A stretch of DNA of 64,000 nt, taken from assembly GCA_030015575.1 (NCBI GenBank), contig JASDDO010000019.1:512960986-513024985 (forward strand), written 5' to 3'. Made by a program: the position numbers and the translations under genes. Origin of the DNA: Agapanthus africanus. Its lineage: Eukaryota > Streptophyta > Magnoliopsida > Asparagales > Amaryllidaceae. Of the stretch, positions 22,364 to 34,730 are shown one piece after another (within the stretch, counting starts at the first letter, position 1; every line of letters starts with the position of its first letter). The notes beneath the pieces were generated by a model. It had not been told where the DNA came from and did no database searches. It saw only the letters and a list, made by a program, of their open reading frames with translations.

Positions 22364-24470
22364 TGTTGGATATAGTGCCCTCAAAGTCAATTATTGGATC
22401 GTAGGTACGTGATTGCAATGATTGAGGAGGACCTATACCGGTAGCACAGTCTTACTCGAGATGATAGTATGCTATCTGGTTTGCCTTTATCAGTCGTGTA
22501 TAGGTTCAGGCGACTGATCACGATTACACGTTGATAGAGCCCTTAGAATCTTGCTTTACTACCAACAGTATGATGGCGATCATATACGTGAGAGTTGGGT
22601 AGTCTATAAGCACATCCTTAATAGTGGTCCCTAGTCATGGGAGTACCGAGACAGGGCATCGATACTCCGGAGTAGACTAGTGTATACAGTCGAGACCCCG
22701 ACGAGGGGCGGTGGCTGGTCTCACAAGCCACCGGTGTCAGTTGGATCACCTAAGATGTATACAGGTGCTCATTGGGTTATGAGTACACCGGACAGGACTC
22801 GTCGGGAACCTGCTAGTTGGTATTATACCTATAGTCAGATAGCAGTTCCCTGGTGACATGTGTACAGGTTAGTTCATAGACCTGAGGTCATCATTTGTCT
22901 CGTGTGAGTTCCCATTGTGCTTTGATTTCTACCCTACCATGGTTCAAAGGAGACGTGCAAACAAGTATTTTTTGGATACAGTCCCGAGCCACATGGAGGC
23001 AAGTGAGCGGATCGGCAGGGGATTCGTCTCTCCCGATATTGGGGGTGGAGATCGTGCTGTGTCTAGGAAAGCCATTACACCAAGTCCTTGGCCAAGGCAG
23101 GTGAGAATTACTGGTAGGTACTCCAGTAGTTTCTCAAGGTGTTCAGGGCTTGTCTCCGACACGACTTATACCGCTATTGGGGGTCTGACGTTACCAGCCC
23201 CCTAGGCCGGATATGCGATACTCATAGACAAAACGGACCGGACTGTATGTATATTGTCACTATTAGGCTCAGTAGGGTTTCAGGATGAGTTCGCTCATCG
23301 GCTTCCCTTGAGGTCAGTACATGGGCAGCCGTTACGCACAGCTAGTGCCGCTGACGGCTTGTGGTTAAACCCACTGCCAGGGTACTGACGAGTCATTAGA
23401 GTCACCCACAGATAATTTCCCAAGTTTGGACGAAACGTTGTAGTGGCTGTATTGTTTTATGGCAGGGTTCGGAAAATGCACGTGCGTTTACGCACGTGTC
23501 ATATTTCGGGCAGATAATACTGGTGGGCTTTGGTTTAAGCCGGATCCGAGTATTATACTGTGTAGATATAATATCTTTGTCTCAGTTGCATTTGTATTCG
23601 GTCGTAATACAAATGCGGGTATGTTTATACTGTTACGGGGTTATCCTGAAATTCGTTTCGGGGTCGCTTTTGGAAGTTGCCAGTTTCCAGTTTTCTATCA
23701 CCCGTATTTGACATTCGGTTAAATACGGATTTATCTTTTCTTGAGGTGAGTCATGAGTGTGGAAGGTTCTAGAAGCTTCTTGTTTTTGGTGACTAGGTTC
23801 ATGAATCATTCACTTGCATTAATTGAATGGATGACTAGATTAATGACTCATTCTTGCATTTAATGTTATGCAATGTGTCATTAATGATTCATCATTCCTT
23901 TAATGAAGTGATAAGGATTCATGCTTGTGGTCACCCTCTCCTTTGCTCCTACACTCACCCCCCCTCCTACATATTGTGGCCAGCCCTTCTTGTGGAAATA
24001 AGATTGATTCATTTGGAAAAAAGATGATGGTTTTAGTGTATGGAAATTTCATAGCTCATTTTCAATACCCGATTCCAAAAATCAACTTCATTAACCGTTC
24101 GTCCATGGCTTTGGACGAAGTGAGACAAAGTGTTCTACTCATTCTCTACATCAATCTTGGTCATCTCTTTTAGCAAACTTGATGACCGAGTTGCCTCGGT
24201 TCAGAGGCGGGAGCCCGTTTAAAGATTCGTAGATGTGGTTCCACCTCGACGAGGAGCCAGGAGATCGGATCAGCCGCAACGGAGCATGGGATGATGGTTA
24301 AAGAACGAAGGACTCGGATCATTCGGTATAACCTTTCTACTCTCTTTGTAGTTTGTTAGTTTAGCGTTAATGGCAGATCCGGGTTATAGTATGCGATAGC
24401 GCCAGTTATAAAAGTTTTTGTTCCGCATTTGGCGTCTGAAAGACGGTCGGGGCGCTATCGTAGACTTACA
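22364..24470 (+). repeat. 3' LTR of B1
   Basis: TGTTGG...ACTTACA, 2107 bp, matching 14643-16747 with scattered mostly single-base differences. Followed by target duplication ATACC. Confidence 0.9.
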
Positions 24471-24475
24471 ATACC

Positions 24476-25926
24476 CGTCGTCAGTTAACAGTTCCTAGGT
24501 GACATAAGTACAGCATAGTCCGCAGACTTGACACTGCTACTTCGCCTCGAGTGTGTCCCACTGTTCTTAGATTGCTACCCTACCACGGCTCAAAGGAGTC
24601 GTGCAAACAGGTAGCAGCTGGGTGCAGTCCCAAGCACTTGGAGACAGTGGCGGTTAGACAGGATTCGTCTCTCCCGGTATTAGGAGTTGATATCGCGCTG
24701 TGTCAGAGAGCCATTACGCAAAGTTCGTCGGACAGGGCAAGCGAGATTTACTGGTAGGTTCCAGTAGTTTCTCAAAGTGTAATGGGCTTCGCTCCGACAC
24801 GACTTATACCGCTTTTAGGGGACTGACGCTTGCCGCCCCCTAGGCCCGATAGGCGATAGTCCTAGACGAACAGACCGGACTGTACGGAGATTGTCACATC
24901 AGGCTCAGTAGGAGTTCGGATGGGTTTCGTCATCTGCCTGCTTATCGACATCTACCTGGGGACCGTTACGTACAGCTAGTGCCGCTTGCGGTCTGTGGTT
25001 AAACCCACTGCCAGCGTAGTAGTCGAGTCTTTAGAGTCCCACACAGAGAGTTTCCCTGCTCCAGGCGAAACGATATAGAGGTCATATGGTTTTACGACAA
25101 GGGTTCGGACGCATACGTGTTTAAACGCACGTACGATGTTCAGACAGTTTTTACTAGCCGGCTTTGGTTTAAGCCAGATTCTAGTATCGGATTATTGGAT
25201 TTATACAGTATAAAGTTTTTCCGTGTTTTCACGGAAAGGAGGGGCGTTCTCGTAATTTGGCGGGAAGCTTCTAGAAGTATGGAGACTTGAGGGTTTAGGT
25301 GGCATTTACATTAAATGCATTTGAGACTCATTAGATGAATCATTCAAGTGAGTTAATGAAGCATTTATTGCTTAATGACTCACTTGATAATTCATTGCAT
25401 ATATTAAATGAAGCATGATGATAAATCATTTAGATTTATTTATTTGATTTTCTTTATGCTTCATGATATATTAGAAGTGAGAAACATTTTTCATAATAAT
25501 CTTGCTCACCTTCTCTCTCCTCAAGCTCTCTCTCTTCAAACCCTAATCCTACCCTCTCATGTGTTGAGATCAAGAATTAACTAGACTATTTAATCTATAA
25601 CCATACTCTATATCATCTAGGTGACTTTGATTAGCAACTAAAGAAACCTAGTTACCTCAAGATTAGAGGCAAAGCTTGGAGTAGAAGCTTTCGTGGTGGA
25701 TCGTCTATTACATAGAGGAGGCCGACGAGGAGGTGGATAACGAGAAGACGAAGGACTAAGTTCACTAGGTATAATCTCTTCTCATAGTAGTTAACAACTC
25801 CTATGTTTGTGTTAGTTATAGTTTAGCAAAGATCCTTTCGGTTAGTCGATGTTGCTTCAAACAAAATGATTGTTTTTCATATTTCCGCCTCCCCGCAAGT
25901 CGTGGGGTGTACAACGTCGACTTACA
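24476..25926 (+). repeat. LTR 1 of E, right piece
   Basis: Continues the E LTR after B1 and ends CGACTTACA at 25926. Twin hairpins at 25050-25071 (GTTTC/GAAAC with CCTG/CAGG inside) and about 25081-25098. The section from about 24769 to the end is duplicated at 26249-27393. Confidence 0.88.
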
Positions 25927-26248
25927 GTGGTATCAGAGCCTCGCTAAACAATAACTAACTTATTAGCAAAGTCGTTACAATTTCGAACGCAAAACGAACC
26001 AGAAAAAATATCGTATTCACCAAGTTTCTGTCGAATTTAAATCGAGGTCTAAAAATTTTTCAGGGACCTCTAAAAATACAAGCAGGGAAATATAAGAATA
26101 CTGGAAAAAATTGGGTGCATGAATCGGCCAAACAGCCGCGGAACCGCGGCCGATCCCACCAATCCGCCGCGGATCCGCGGCCGAGTTGAAGCCGATTCAG
26201 CCCAATTTTCCCCAATAACTCTTCTGTGAATATTTTGTCTTTTCTGGA
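25927..26248 (+). other. PBS and leader stub of E
   Basis: Primer site TGGTATCAGAGCC at 25928-25940, then leader with a GC-palindrome pair: GCCGCGGAACCGCGGC at 26135-26150 and the perfect palindrome CCGCGGATCCGCGG at 26167-26180, about 208 nt from the primer site. The leader is cut at 26248 by the deletion that joined it to LTR 2. No coding sequence. Confidence 0.82.
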
Positions 26249-27393
26249 TTCTCAAGGAGTAATGGGCTTCGCTCTGACACGACTTATACCGCTTTTAGGA
26301 GACTGACGCTTGCCGCCGCCCAGGCCCGATATACGATAGTCCTAGACGAACAGACCGGACTGTACGGAGATTGTCACATCAGGCTCAGTAGGAGTTCGGA
26401 TGGGTTTCCTCATCGGCCTTCTTATCGACATCTACCTGGGGACCGTTACGTACAGCTAGTGCCGCTTGCGGTCTGTGGTTAAACCCATTGCCAGCGTAGT
26501 AATCGAGTCTTTAGAGTCCCACACTGAGAGTTTCCCTGCTCCAGGCGAAACGATATAGAGGTCGTATGGTTTTACGACAAGGGTTCGGACGCATACGTGT
26601 TTAAACGCACGTACGATGTTCGGACAGTTTTTACTAGCCGGTTTTGGTTTAAGCCAGATTCTAGTATCGGATTATTGGATTTATACAGCCTAAAGTTTTT
26701 CCGTGTTTTCACGGATAGGAGGGGCGTTCTCGTAATTTGGCGGGAAGCTTCTAGAAGTATGGTGACTTGAGGGTTTAGGTGGCATTTACATTAAATGCAT
26801 TTGTGACTTATTAGATGAATCATCCAAGTGAGTTAATGAAGCATTTATTGCTTAATGACTCACTTGATGATTCATTGCATATATTAAATGAAGCATGATG
26901 ATAAATCATTTAGATTTATTTTTTTGATTTTCTTTATGCTTCATGATATATTAGAAGCGAGAAACATTTTTCATAATAATCTTGCTCACCTTCTCTCTCC
27001 TCAAGCTCTCTCTCTTCAAACCCTAATCCTATCCTCTCATGTGTTGAGATCAAGGATTAGCTAGACTATTTAATCCATAACCATACTCTATATCATCTAG
27101 GTGACTTTGATTAGCAACTAAAGAAACCTAGTTACCTCAAGATTAGAGGCAAAGCTTGGAGTAGAAGCTCTCGTGGTGGATCGTCTATTACATAGAGGAG
27201 GCCGACGAGGAGGTGGATAACGAGAAGATGAAGGACTAGGTTCACTAGGTATAATCTCTTCTCATAGTAGTTAACAACTCCTATGTTTGTGTTAGTTATA
27301 GTTTAGCAAAGATCCTTTTGGTTAGTCGATGTTGCTTCAAACAAAATGATTGTTTTTCATATTTCCGCCTCCCCGCAAGTCGTGGGGTGTACA
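26249..27393 (+). repeat. LTR 2 of E, truncated
   Basis: Near-identical (roughly 20 differences by eye) to 24769-25918. It lacks the first part of the LTR, is split at 27393 by F, and its last 13 bases plus terminus lie at 36028-36040 (ending ATTACA). GTACA at 27389-27393 is the F target duplication. Confidence 0.87.
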
Positions 27394-28685
27394 TGATTAA
27401 TATGAAAATTTGTATTTACCGCAATCAGAAACGGCGTCGCTTTGCAGCTAGCCGGTGAGTACGGGTCGATCCACAGAGATGGGTAATTTCCTTTTTGTGT
27501 TATCAGGAGTTGATTCCAAATGTTGTTTGGATTGATTAAATCTAAAACTAGATCTATCACTAAACTAAATTAATCTAGATTAAAGTCTTGCTAGGGTTAG
27601 GTTTAGGGGAAGTTTGGAGATTAAAGGTTTCCTCACCGCTTTCATTGCCCTATTTTAGATCTATTAGATGTTACGGTAATTATCAATAAAGTGGATCCGA
27701 ATCTTTTGGGAAGATGTTTCTTCCTCTAGATTCGTATCCTTCCTTTATTGATAGTTACCCTAACCCCTATGGAAAACACGCGCAACCGGCCCTTTATACT
27801 ACGGTTCATCGTTACCTCGTGGGGTAGGATGCCGTAGGGAGCGGTTGTGCGTGCATGCATGGAGTTCTAACTCTTAGGTGTGGATGGCATGAAAGGGGTG
27901 AGAGATCTCATCTCTCAAACCTTTCCCTAAGGCTAACCCTAACAAGCGAGGAGGCTACTCACTCATTAGGAGATGATAAGACATACTAATTAAAAGAATT
28001 AAAACAAAGACATAAAATAGCTTACTAGGTTGACGGCTCCCTCCAAGCAATATAGAACAGATCTGAATAATACTCCCAGCAACTCTGAATTTTATTGATT
28101 GAAAAGAGGCATGAGTTTTTACAGATCTGGAAATACAATTTATAGGAAAACAGAAAACCTAGGGTTACAGACTCTCGCACATGCATAATTACATATTTGA
28201 CCTCTAAAAATCCCAACACCCGAACCGTCACACCGACACAAGAAGTCGGTGCCGACACGTGCAACAAACGGCCGCGGAACCGCGGCAATAGGGAGCTTGG
28301 GCCGCGGTTCCGCAGTCCTTTGGTGGCCTTAGCTCACCAAACTTCTGGGACTCCTTATTAACTTCTTGGACTTCCTATTTCCATATGTATTTTCTCTTTT
28401 GGGCTTCTTATTCTCCTCCAGATATTTCAGTGAATACTTGTAGCGATCTTTTAACCGTTCACTTGACTTTTTGGACCTTGCACTGTTCTTCGACTAGGCT
28501 TGACTAGGATCCGTCTACTTGTTGGTCAAAAGTCCCTTTTCTGCATCAGCTTTCGTCTTTTTCACTGTATTTGCATCCAAGCCCTGTATCCTGTAACATG
28601 CAACAAAAGTGCGTCAAGAGTACCTGTTTATTTATAAAACGGATAAGAATAGGGGAATGAAAAATGTAATATTATGGTCTGAACA
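27394..28685 (-). repeat. 3' LTR of F
   Basis: Left-hand LTR; because F is on the minus strand this is its 3' LTR. On the plus strand it reads TGATTAATATG...GTCTGAACA. It contains a GC-palindrome pair inside the LTR: GCCGCGGAACCGCGGC at 28271-28286 and GCCGCGGTTCCGCAG at 28301-28315, which can pair with each other. Confidence 0.9.
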
Positions 28686-28726
28686 AATACCCCCAAACTT
28701 ATCTTTTGCTCGTCCTCGAGCAAACT
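28686..28726 (-). other. Polypurine tract and adjoining stem-loop of F
   Basis: 28686-28700 reads AAGTTTGGGGGTATT on the minus strand, the polypurine tract. Just upstream of it in element direction, TTTGCTCG (28705-28712) pairs perfectly with CGAGCAAA (28717-28724) around TCCT. Confidence 0.8.
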
Positions 28727-30260
28727 TATTTTTATTCACTAAAATCCTAACCTAGCCGCACTTTCGCAGGGAAACGCGATTGCACTGAGCACGTGCAACA
28801 AGCCGTTAAACCTCTAGATGTCCCTAGTAGGAGGAGTGTTGTCTCCTGAGGGTTTTCAGCGGATACTACCCACAAAATCCTATCAACTCGGCCCATTGAC
28901 TTTTGTTCTCCAATTAAGTTTTCCAACAAGGAATTCTATTATCTTCTACTAGTAAATTATCCACCCACATTCTTCACACTTCCTCATTATTTAACTTAAG
29001 ATTATATATATCCTGTGGACTTACTTAGCTTTCGGCATCTCTTAAGTTTTCCTTCTAGGGTTCCATCTCCACCTAGGAATTTCTATCAACTCTATTAAAG
29101 ATACAAGTTCTATTCTTCATTCCTCTCTCTTATCTAAATTCCAATCACATACCCCTACGTGTGTGTATAGATCACCCCTACACTTGGAAATTCAAATCAT
29201 GCAATCATGCCCTTGTCCGTTGTCAAAAGTACTTATTAATTAGTGAATTTTTAAATGAATTTTGCTTACACATCCTTCATACGACAGTTAATATTTCTTG
29301 AGGTACCAACAACCGATTACAAGATATGTTTGCACTTTAAAGCGTAATTCCTAGTCTTGCAACACCCAAGGCTTTTAGCAGTGACTCACAAACCAGTTGG
29401 TCTAAGGCACTAGGTGATGAAGCACCCTCGCTAAATATTTTTCTATTTTCACAGCCTTAAGTAATCACAAAAACCAGTGTCCATTTTTTTTCTTTATTCA
29501 CTTTTTTTTCTTTTATTTTCTTCGTACTAAGGACTTTAGACAAGAGCATTTCAAGGTCACTTCTACTATTCCAAGTTTCAAGGTGCGTGATTGTGCAAGT
29601 TGTAGGGTATACATTTTCAGAATCTAGACTTAAGCTAGGAACTATTTTTCAAACATATACTCTAATAAGAACATCAATACTCTTCCCTCAATTTGACTTA
29701 GCCCAAGAAGTGAACTTAAAATTTGCCTATTTCTAAATAAACTACAAGGCATATACTTTCTACCGCTAAACTTTAAGGAATGTTATCTTAAGGGTTTTTA
29801 ATTCACTAAGTCTAAGATCTAGTTGTTCCTAGCCTGTTAACCTATTTATCAAACTCGAGTCAACTAGCCAAAATTGAATACATAAATTTTTATAATTTTT
29901 TGAAATTTTTCAATTTTTATGGGTTTTTCAAATAAATATGCAAATGCAAAAATATGTACAATTGAATGCGAAGGAAGAAGACGTACTGAGCATACCCCCA
30001 AACTTGTACTTGACAGTGTCCTCATTGTCATGCTAAACCAAGAGGGTCAAAATACCGGCGCTTCCCTGTTTATTTATCTAAAAAAAATTTATTGCTAAGA
30101 AAAACAAAAATATATACAAAAAGGCCCTCCCCCAAACTTCATTTAAACTATGTTAGACATTACTGCCAAACTTTGTATAGACCAACACCAACCAGTTGAA
30201 AATTTCATCAGTAAAGAGTATTGGTTGGTGGAAGAATAAGTTGTAGCGATCCACAAAGAA
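28727..30260 (-). other. Non-coding 3' region of F
   Basis: 1.5 kb between the gag-protease stop and the polypurine tract. AT-rich, stops in all frames, no pol similarity seen. A second polypurine-like CCCCCAAACTTGTAC lies at 29995-30009. This is where reverse transcriptase and integrase would sit in an autonomous relative. Confidence 0.7.
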
Positions 30261-32303
30261 TTAGGAAATATAGAAGTAGTGGTAAGGGAGGTGTAGAGGT
30301 AAATATACAGGCGATGGTGATGTATCAAAACGAGAATGTAAATGATCAGCAATCAGTGGAGTGTTGGCATTCTCGTAGCTTATTAAAAGAAATGGGGGTA
30401 TTTCAACTTCTGAGTGAGGAGGTTGACTCACCACAATACCCCCAAGATGTTCCTGTGGGTCCTTTATTGACTTGGCATCATCCATCAATTGTGTATGATA
30501 TTCAATTATGAGGTAACTTATCTCCTCGATGTCCGCCATAGTCCAACCGAAAACTTGCCGCCTATCTTGTAAGACCATTAAGAGGGCGTTCTCTTGCTCG
30601 AGGGCTAGAGAGGCCGATATGATAATGGGAAAGGTCTCATTCTCACCTATGTAAGCAAATCTAAGGTGAGACGGTAAGGGCGTGAGTTCGAGTTTCGGAG
30701 GCGAAAGAATCATTTCGGAATCTACCTCGAACTCAAAGGACTCCAACACAGGTTCGAAATCACTGCAAACAACCGATTCGGATGGCTCGACTAACTCATC
30801 CAAAAATTCAAAAGCCTCATATTCGGGCTGTGAGTCGTCATCATCCGAAAAAGTAAAACATTCATAATCAATATCGGTTGTGTCAACGGTGATAGGCTCA
30901 AGGAGGGACGCACTAGTGGCGTCAAAACTGTTTTCATCAAACAAGAATCTTTCAAGCTCGCAGTCCTCCTGCGTGATTTCGTGAATAGAGCAAACTTCTC
31001 GTGTACTACTTTTAGGTACGGGGGGCAGACTTCCCATCTTATAAATATTGAACTCACTAGACATTTTCCCAAAGGATAGAGTCATGGAGCCATTGCGACA
31101 GTTTATTACAGCATTGGAAGTGGCCAAAAATGGTCGACCAAGAATCACCAGAATTTGGTTTCTTGGGTTAGCAACAGGTTGTGTATCCATAACGATAAAA
31201 TCAACGGGGAATATGAACTCCCCGACTTTGATCAACACATCCTCTAGTTGACCCCTTGGATGGGTGATTGATCGATCAGCCATTTGGAGAGTGCAACGAG
31301 TGGGTTTCAACTCTCCAACCCCTAATTGTTCGTACACGGAGTAGGGAATCAGGTTAACACTAGACCCAAGATCTAAAAGTGCTCGATTAATTTTCTTATC
31401 CCCAATTGTGATGGAAATCGTAGGACAGCCGGGGTCCTTTCGTTTTTGGGGTAAGGTTTGATGGTGGTTAATAGCATTGCTCACTGCACTAGCCACTAGC
31501 ACTTTCTTGGGTACTTGAGATGCCTTTCTCTTCGAGGTGCATAAGCCCTTTAAGATTTTCGCGTATGAAGGGACTTGTTGGATTGCATCCAAGAGAGGTA
31601 TATTTATGCTAACCTGCTTAAATATCTCCACAATCTTCTCCACTTGTGCAGTTGGTTTATTAGGACTCAACCTGTTTGGGAATGAAGCGTTTTGAAAATT
31701 CGTTGAGTCAAATGTCTGTGGAGTAGAATGAGGAGTAGGAACGGATCCCGGTGTAGATGTGTTCATGTTGTGAGAAATGGGTCCGTTCGAGCTAGAAGAA
31801 GTAGAGCCATGTGAAGGGTGGAGAATAGGCTCTAAAGCAAAAGGTGAAGAAGAAAGTGAAGAAAATGAAGAAGGGGAAGAAGACGATGGAGAAAAAGAAG
31901 AAGAAGACGAAGAACCACCGGCGGGGATGTCATCACTAGTATCCACATTATTTTGCAACTCTCTTCCGGATCTCAACGTGGTCACCGCATTTACATTGTG
32001 ATTGTGATATGCGTTTTGTGTGTGACCGGAATTTGGCAATGGTTGAGATGGAAGCTTTCCCTTTTCTCTCTCGCTCAATGCAGCAGTTAATTGTGCAATT
32101 TGTACCTTAATAGATTTGATACTTTGATCGTGTGAAGCATTGTTATTCATCAAAGACTGAACATAATTTTCAAATCTTGCTGCGGATTCAGTAGATTGCT
32201 TGAGAAATGCATCTAGACTTTTTTCTAGCGAGATAACCTTATCATCATTAGGTTGAACTAAATTGTTCGTTTGATTTGTATAAGGTTGTTGTTGGAAAGG
32301 TTG
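30261..32303 (-). pseudogene. F gag C-terminus and aspartic protease
   Basis: Frame from just after the TAG at 32304-32306 down to 30261. It opens with a glutamine-rich end of the zinc-knuckle region and a coiled-coil-like stretch (LEKSLDAFLKQSTESAARFE, then VQIAQLTAALSEREKGKLP). A long Ser/Pro low-complexity linker follows (about residues 76-105 counted from the first ATG at 32153), then VEIFKQVSINIPLLDAIQQV and a retropepsin-type domain with ALLDLGSSVNLIP and ILGRPFLATS. The active-site triplet reads DLG rather than DTG, as is common in Athila-type proteases. An acidic tail ends at the GWTMADIEEIS linker, which in autonomous relatives leads into the reverse transcriptase. Confidence 0.85.
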
Positions 32304-32735
32304 CTAGTTTTGAGTTTGTAAAGGTGCTTGTTGTTGTTGTGGAGGAGGAGGTCCTTGAAAATTATTATTTCCTTGGACTTGTTGATTTTGGTTCCAAGCG
32401 AAATTCGGGTGACTCCTCCACCCCGGATTGTATGTCGAAGAGTACAGATCGTTTCTTTGTCGTTGCTGAAATGCAGCATTGACTTGATCCTGTCTTTGAA
32501 TAGGTGCATTATAAGGACACTCTTCGGTTAGATGCGATGGATTCGCATAACAAGCACAAACAGTTCGTGTGGGTAGAGTAGGGGCAGGAGAAGACGATGA
32601 GATTTTGGTCTCAATGGCTTCTAGCTTTTTCATAAGTGAGGCCATCTCGGCCTTCATAGCAATCGACATATCTATTTGATGTATGCCTGCCCTAGATTGA
32701 CCAACAGAAGAAGATGATGTGGTCTTGGTACTCTC
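32304..32735 (-). pseudogene. F gag middle part with damaged zinc knuckle
   Basis: In the same frame as its neighbours, bounded by TAG codons at 32736-32738 and 32304-32306. It includes a knuckle-like stretch ending in HLTEEC, but the second cysteine of CX2CX4HX4C is tyrosine (codon TAT, one transition from TGT), so zinc binding is probably lost. A basic, Gln/Asn-rich tail follows (WRSHPNFAWNQNQQ and a proline-glutamine run). Both TAGs follow or replace what could have been CAG codons. The TAG at 32304 is followed by CAA CCT, close to the known CAR-YYA readthrough context but not a full match. Confidence 0.83.
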
Positions 32736-33593
32736 CTACTGAATTGTTTGCTCACTAAGATCCTCAAGAAACTGCCACGCTTCATCACTAGACTTGGAGA
32801 GAAAATGACCTTGACATATTGTTTCTAGCAACTGCTTCGTTGTTGCATTCAATCTCTCGTATAATGTTTGGCAAAGTTGCCAACTTTCGATCCCATGATG
32901 AGGGCATTGAACGAGTAGGTCTTTAAATCTCTCGAAGCACTTCCAAAATGGTTCGGAAGGAAGCTGTGAAAATTGTATAATCTCATTTCGGATTCTAGCA
33001 GTTTTGTGATGAGGATAGAACTTTTTCAGAAAAGCTCTCACAAACTCATCCCAATTTCTAATGGAATGTGATGCGGTGCTATATAGCCACTTCTCGGCTA
33101 GGTCACATAAGGTGAAAGGAATGACCCTTAGCCTTATCGCGTCATCACTTAATTGGGTTGTTTTCATCATAGCGCACACATTTTGGAATTTATTAATAAA
33201 AATATATGCATCTTCAGATTCCAAACCATGAAATTTTGGCAGCATATTGATGAGATGTGGTTTTATTTCAAAGTTGTCCCCATTTGCCGGTGGGGGTGAA
33301 AGACATGTAGGTAAAGAAGTGCGAACGGGGTAGAAGAGATCCTGGAGCGCAACTCGTGCGGGCGCTACAACAGGCGGAAGATTCGGGTTATTCGCACCTG
33401 GCGGAGGTGGAATCATTCCCGTCGGTAAGGTATCGTTGGGGTTGAATCCCGACATACCTTCGAAAGAAGAATTTGAAGGTGGAGGTAAGGAAATGGACAG
33501 AATGTCGACGAAGGGTTTGTCGAAGGGTTCGTCGGTCGGTACCAATGAAACACGGACTAATCGGGCGTTAGTATCCCTAGTCCAAAGTGACAT
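32736..33593 (-). pseudogene. F gag capsid region (Athila type)
   Basis: 285 codons from ATG at 33593; a TAG in the same frame lies just upstream at 33597-33599, so this start is well supported. Pro-rich N-terminus, then the Retrotrans_gag capsid blocks: FHGLESEDAYIFINKFQNVC, the WLYS motif, NWDEFVRAFLKKFYP, FSQLPSEPFWKCFERFKDL and CPHHGIESWQLCQTLYERL, in the usual Athila/Tat order. Gag forms the particle that packages element RNA. The frame ends at TAG 32736-32738 but reads on in the same frame, so it is one gag-protease frame interrupted by point mutations. Confidence 0.88.
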
Positions 33594-34710
33594 ACACTAA
33601 AGGAGTAGTGTAGTCGGAAAAAATAGAAAAACAGAATGTGGGGGTAAGATAACGTCAGTGAAGGGAAGTGATGGAAGTGATGGAAGTGAGTTGCAAGGTT
33701 TCTTAGCGACAAGTTGCAAATTTTGAAAAGATTTTTCCCTTTTTTTTATATATTTGATAGTTTTGCAAAGAAGTTTTTGAAAAGGGACTCGTGACACAAA
33801 TGTATCAACCACACATGCACAATCAGGCCTAGATCTAGGGTCACCTAGGTCTGCTAGACAGCTCCTAACTAGGGCTAGAAATAGGACCTCAAACCGCCTC
33901 TTCACGGACAAGTACGTCCAGGTAAGTAGGAAGGAACCACCACTACAGTGGGCCTAATTAATAACCACTAGCCTAGACACCGCAATGTCGGTTAGGATAA
34001 ATGGTCGATGCCTATACTAGTCCTTTTCCTATTGAGCTCGATGTCCTTAGGTCTGAGTCTAGTCTTTTTTTTTTTAATTAATTGTGGTCGATGCAAAATG
34101 CTTTAGGTGTTTTCTGGGGTCCTGGGAAGGGTGATGAAATCCCCACCCAATCTGAGTTTGGTCAATTAGCCCCTTAAGGTCCGGTTAAATTATGCAAAAC
34201 AATAAAATTTCACTAGCAATCAATTTTTAGCGCGGCGCAAAGAAACCTTCAGAAAATCTGTTATTTAGAAGGGGGAGAAAGAATTTTTAGCGCAAAGAAT
34301 CCCTGCAGAGAATTTTTTTACAGAAAGATATATGGAGGTTACAGAGGGAAGAAGGAGAAAACAAATAGAGCAAATCTGGTGTGCTGACGTGGCAGACGAG
34401 GCGCGGAACCGCGGCCAATATAGGGACAGGACCGCGGAAAGGCGGCGGAATGGTGGGCTCACACTTTGAGAAAAATTGCACCGCTCTGTTATCAAATTTC
34501 CCCTCTGTTCCGATATGTACTTTTCTGATTTGCCCTCTGTAAATTTCCAGATCCGCAATTCGTCGCTGTTCCTGCAAGATTCAGAAAAAATATACCCTTC
34601 AAACAGATCAAAATTGATAATTTTTGTATATTTTTTATATTTTCAGATTTTCATAATTTTTTTAAAAATTTATATCAACCCGAAAATTCACAAAAAGAAA
34701 TATTACGCCA
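33594..34710 (-). other. Leader of F
   Basis: 1.1 kb between primer site and gag. A GC-palindrome pair sits at 34401-34416 (GCGCGGAACCGCGGCC) and 34431-34448, 285-330 nt from the primer site. Short open frames overlap but show no recognisable protein. Confidence 0.75.
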
Positions 34711-34730
34711 TCCGCGGCAAAAGCGCAATT
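34711..34730 (-). other. Primer-binding site of F, tRNA-Asp-like
   Basis: Minus strand reads TGCGCTTTTGCCGCGGA next to the 5' LTR. It resembles the tRNA-Asp site used by Athila/Tat elements (TGGCGCCGTTGCCGGGG) with several mismatches, so the assignment is tentative. Confidence 0.5.

Larger units (their letters stand above)
14643..24470 (+). mobile_element. Copia element B1, defective template
   Basis: 9.8 kb, LTRs 14643-16747 and 22364-24470 (2105 and 2107 bp), target duplication ATACC on both sides (14638-14642, 24471-24475). Internally it has a primer site, a long structured leader to about 19043, then a region collinear with copia gag-pol without any substantial open frame. It shares degenerate sites with B2 (for example TAA at 21084-21086 matching 48079-48081). 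The LTRs differ by roughly a few percent, so it is older than B2. Interpreted as a non-autonomous family mobilised in trans. Confidence 0.88.

Noticed and set aside
14643..24470. B1/B2 as classic LARDs with unrelated interiors
   Set aside because: The interior aligns in order with copia gag-pol (linker, YLDD box, RNase H tail), so it is ruined pol, not novel non-coding filler.
31777..32001. Acidic plus-strand open frame rich in Glu
   Set aside because: Antisense of the Ser-rich linker of the F gag-protease.
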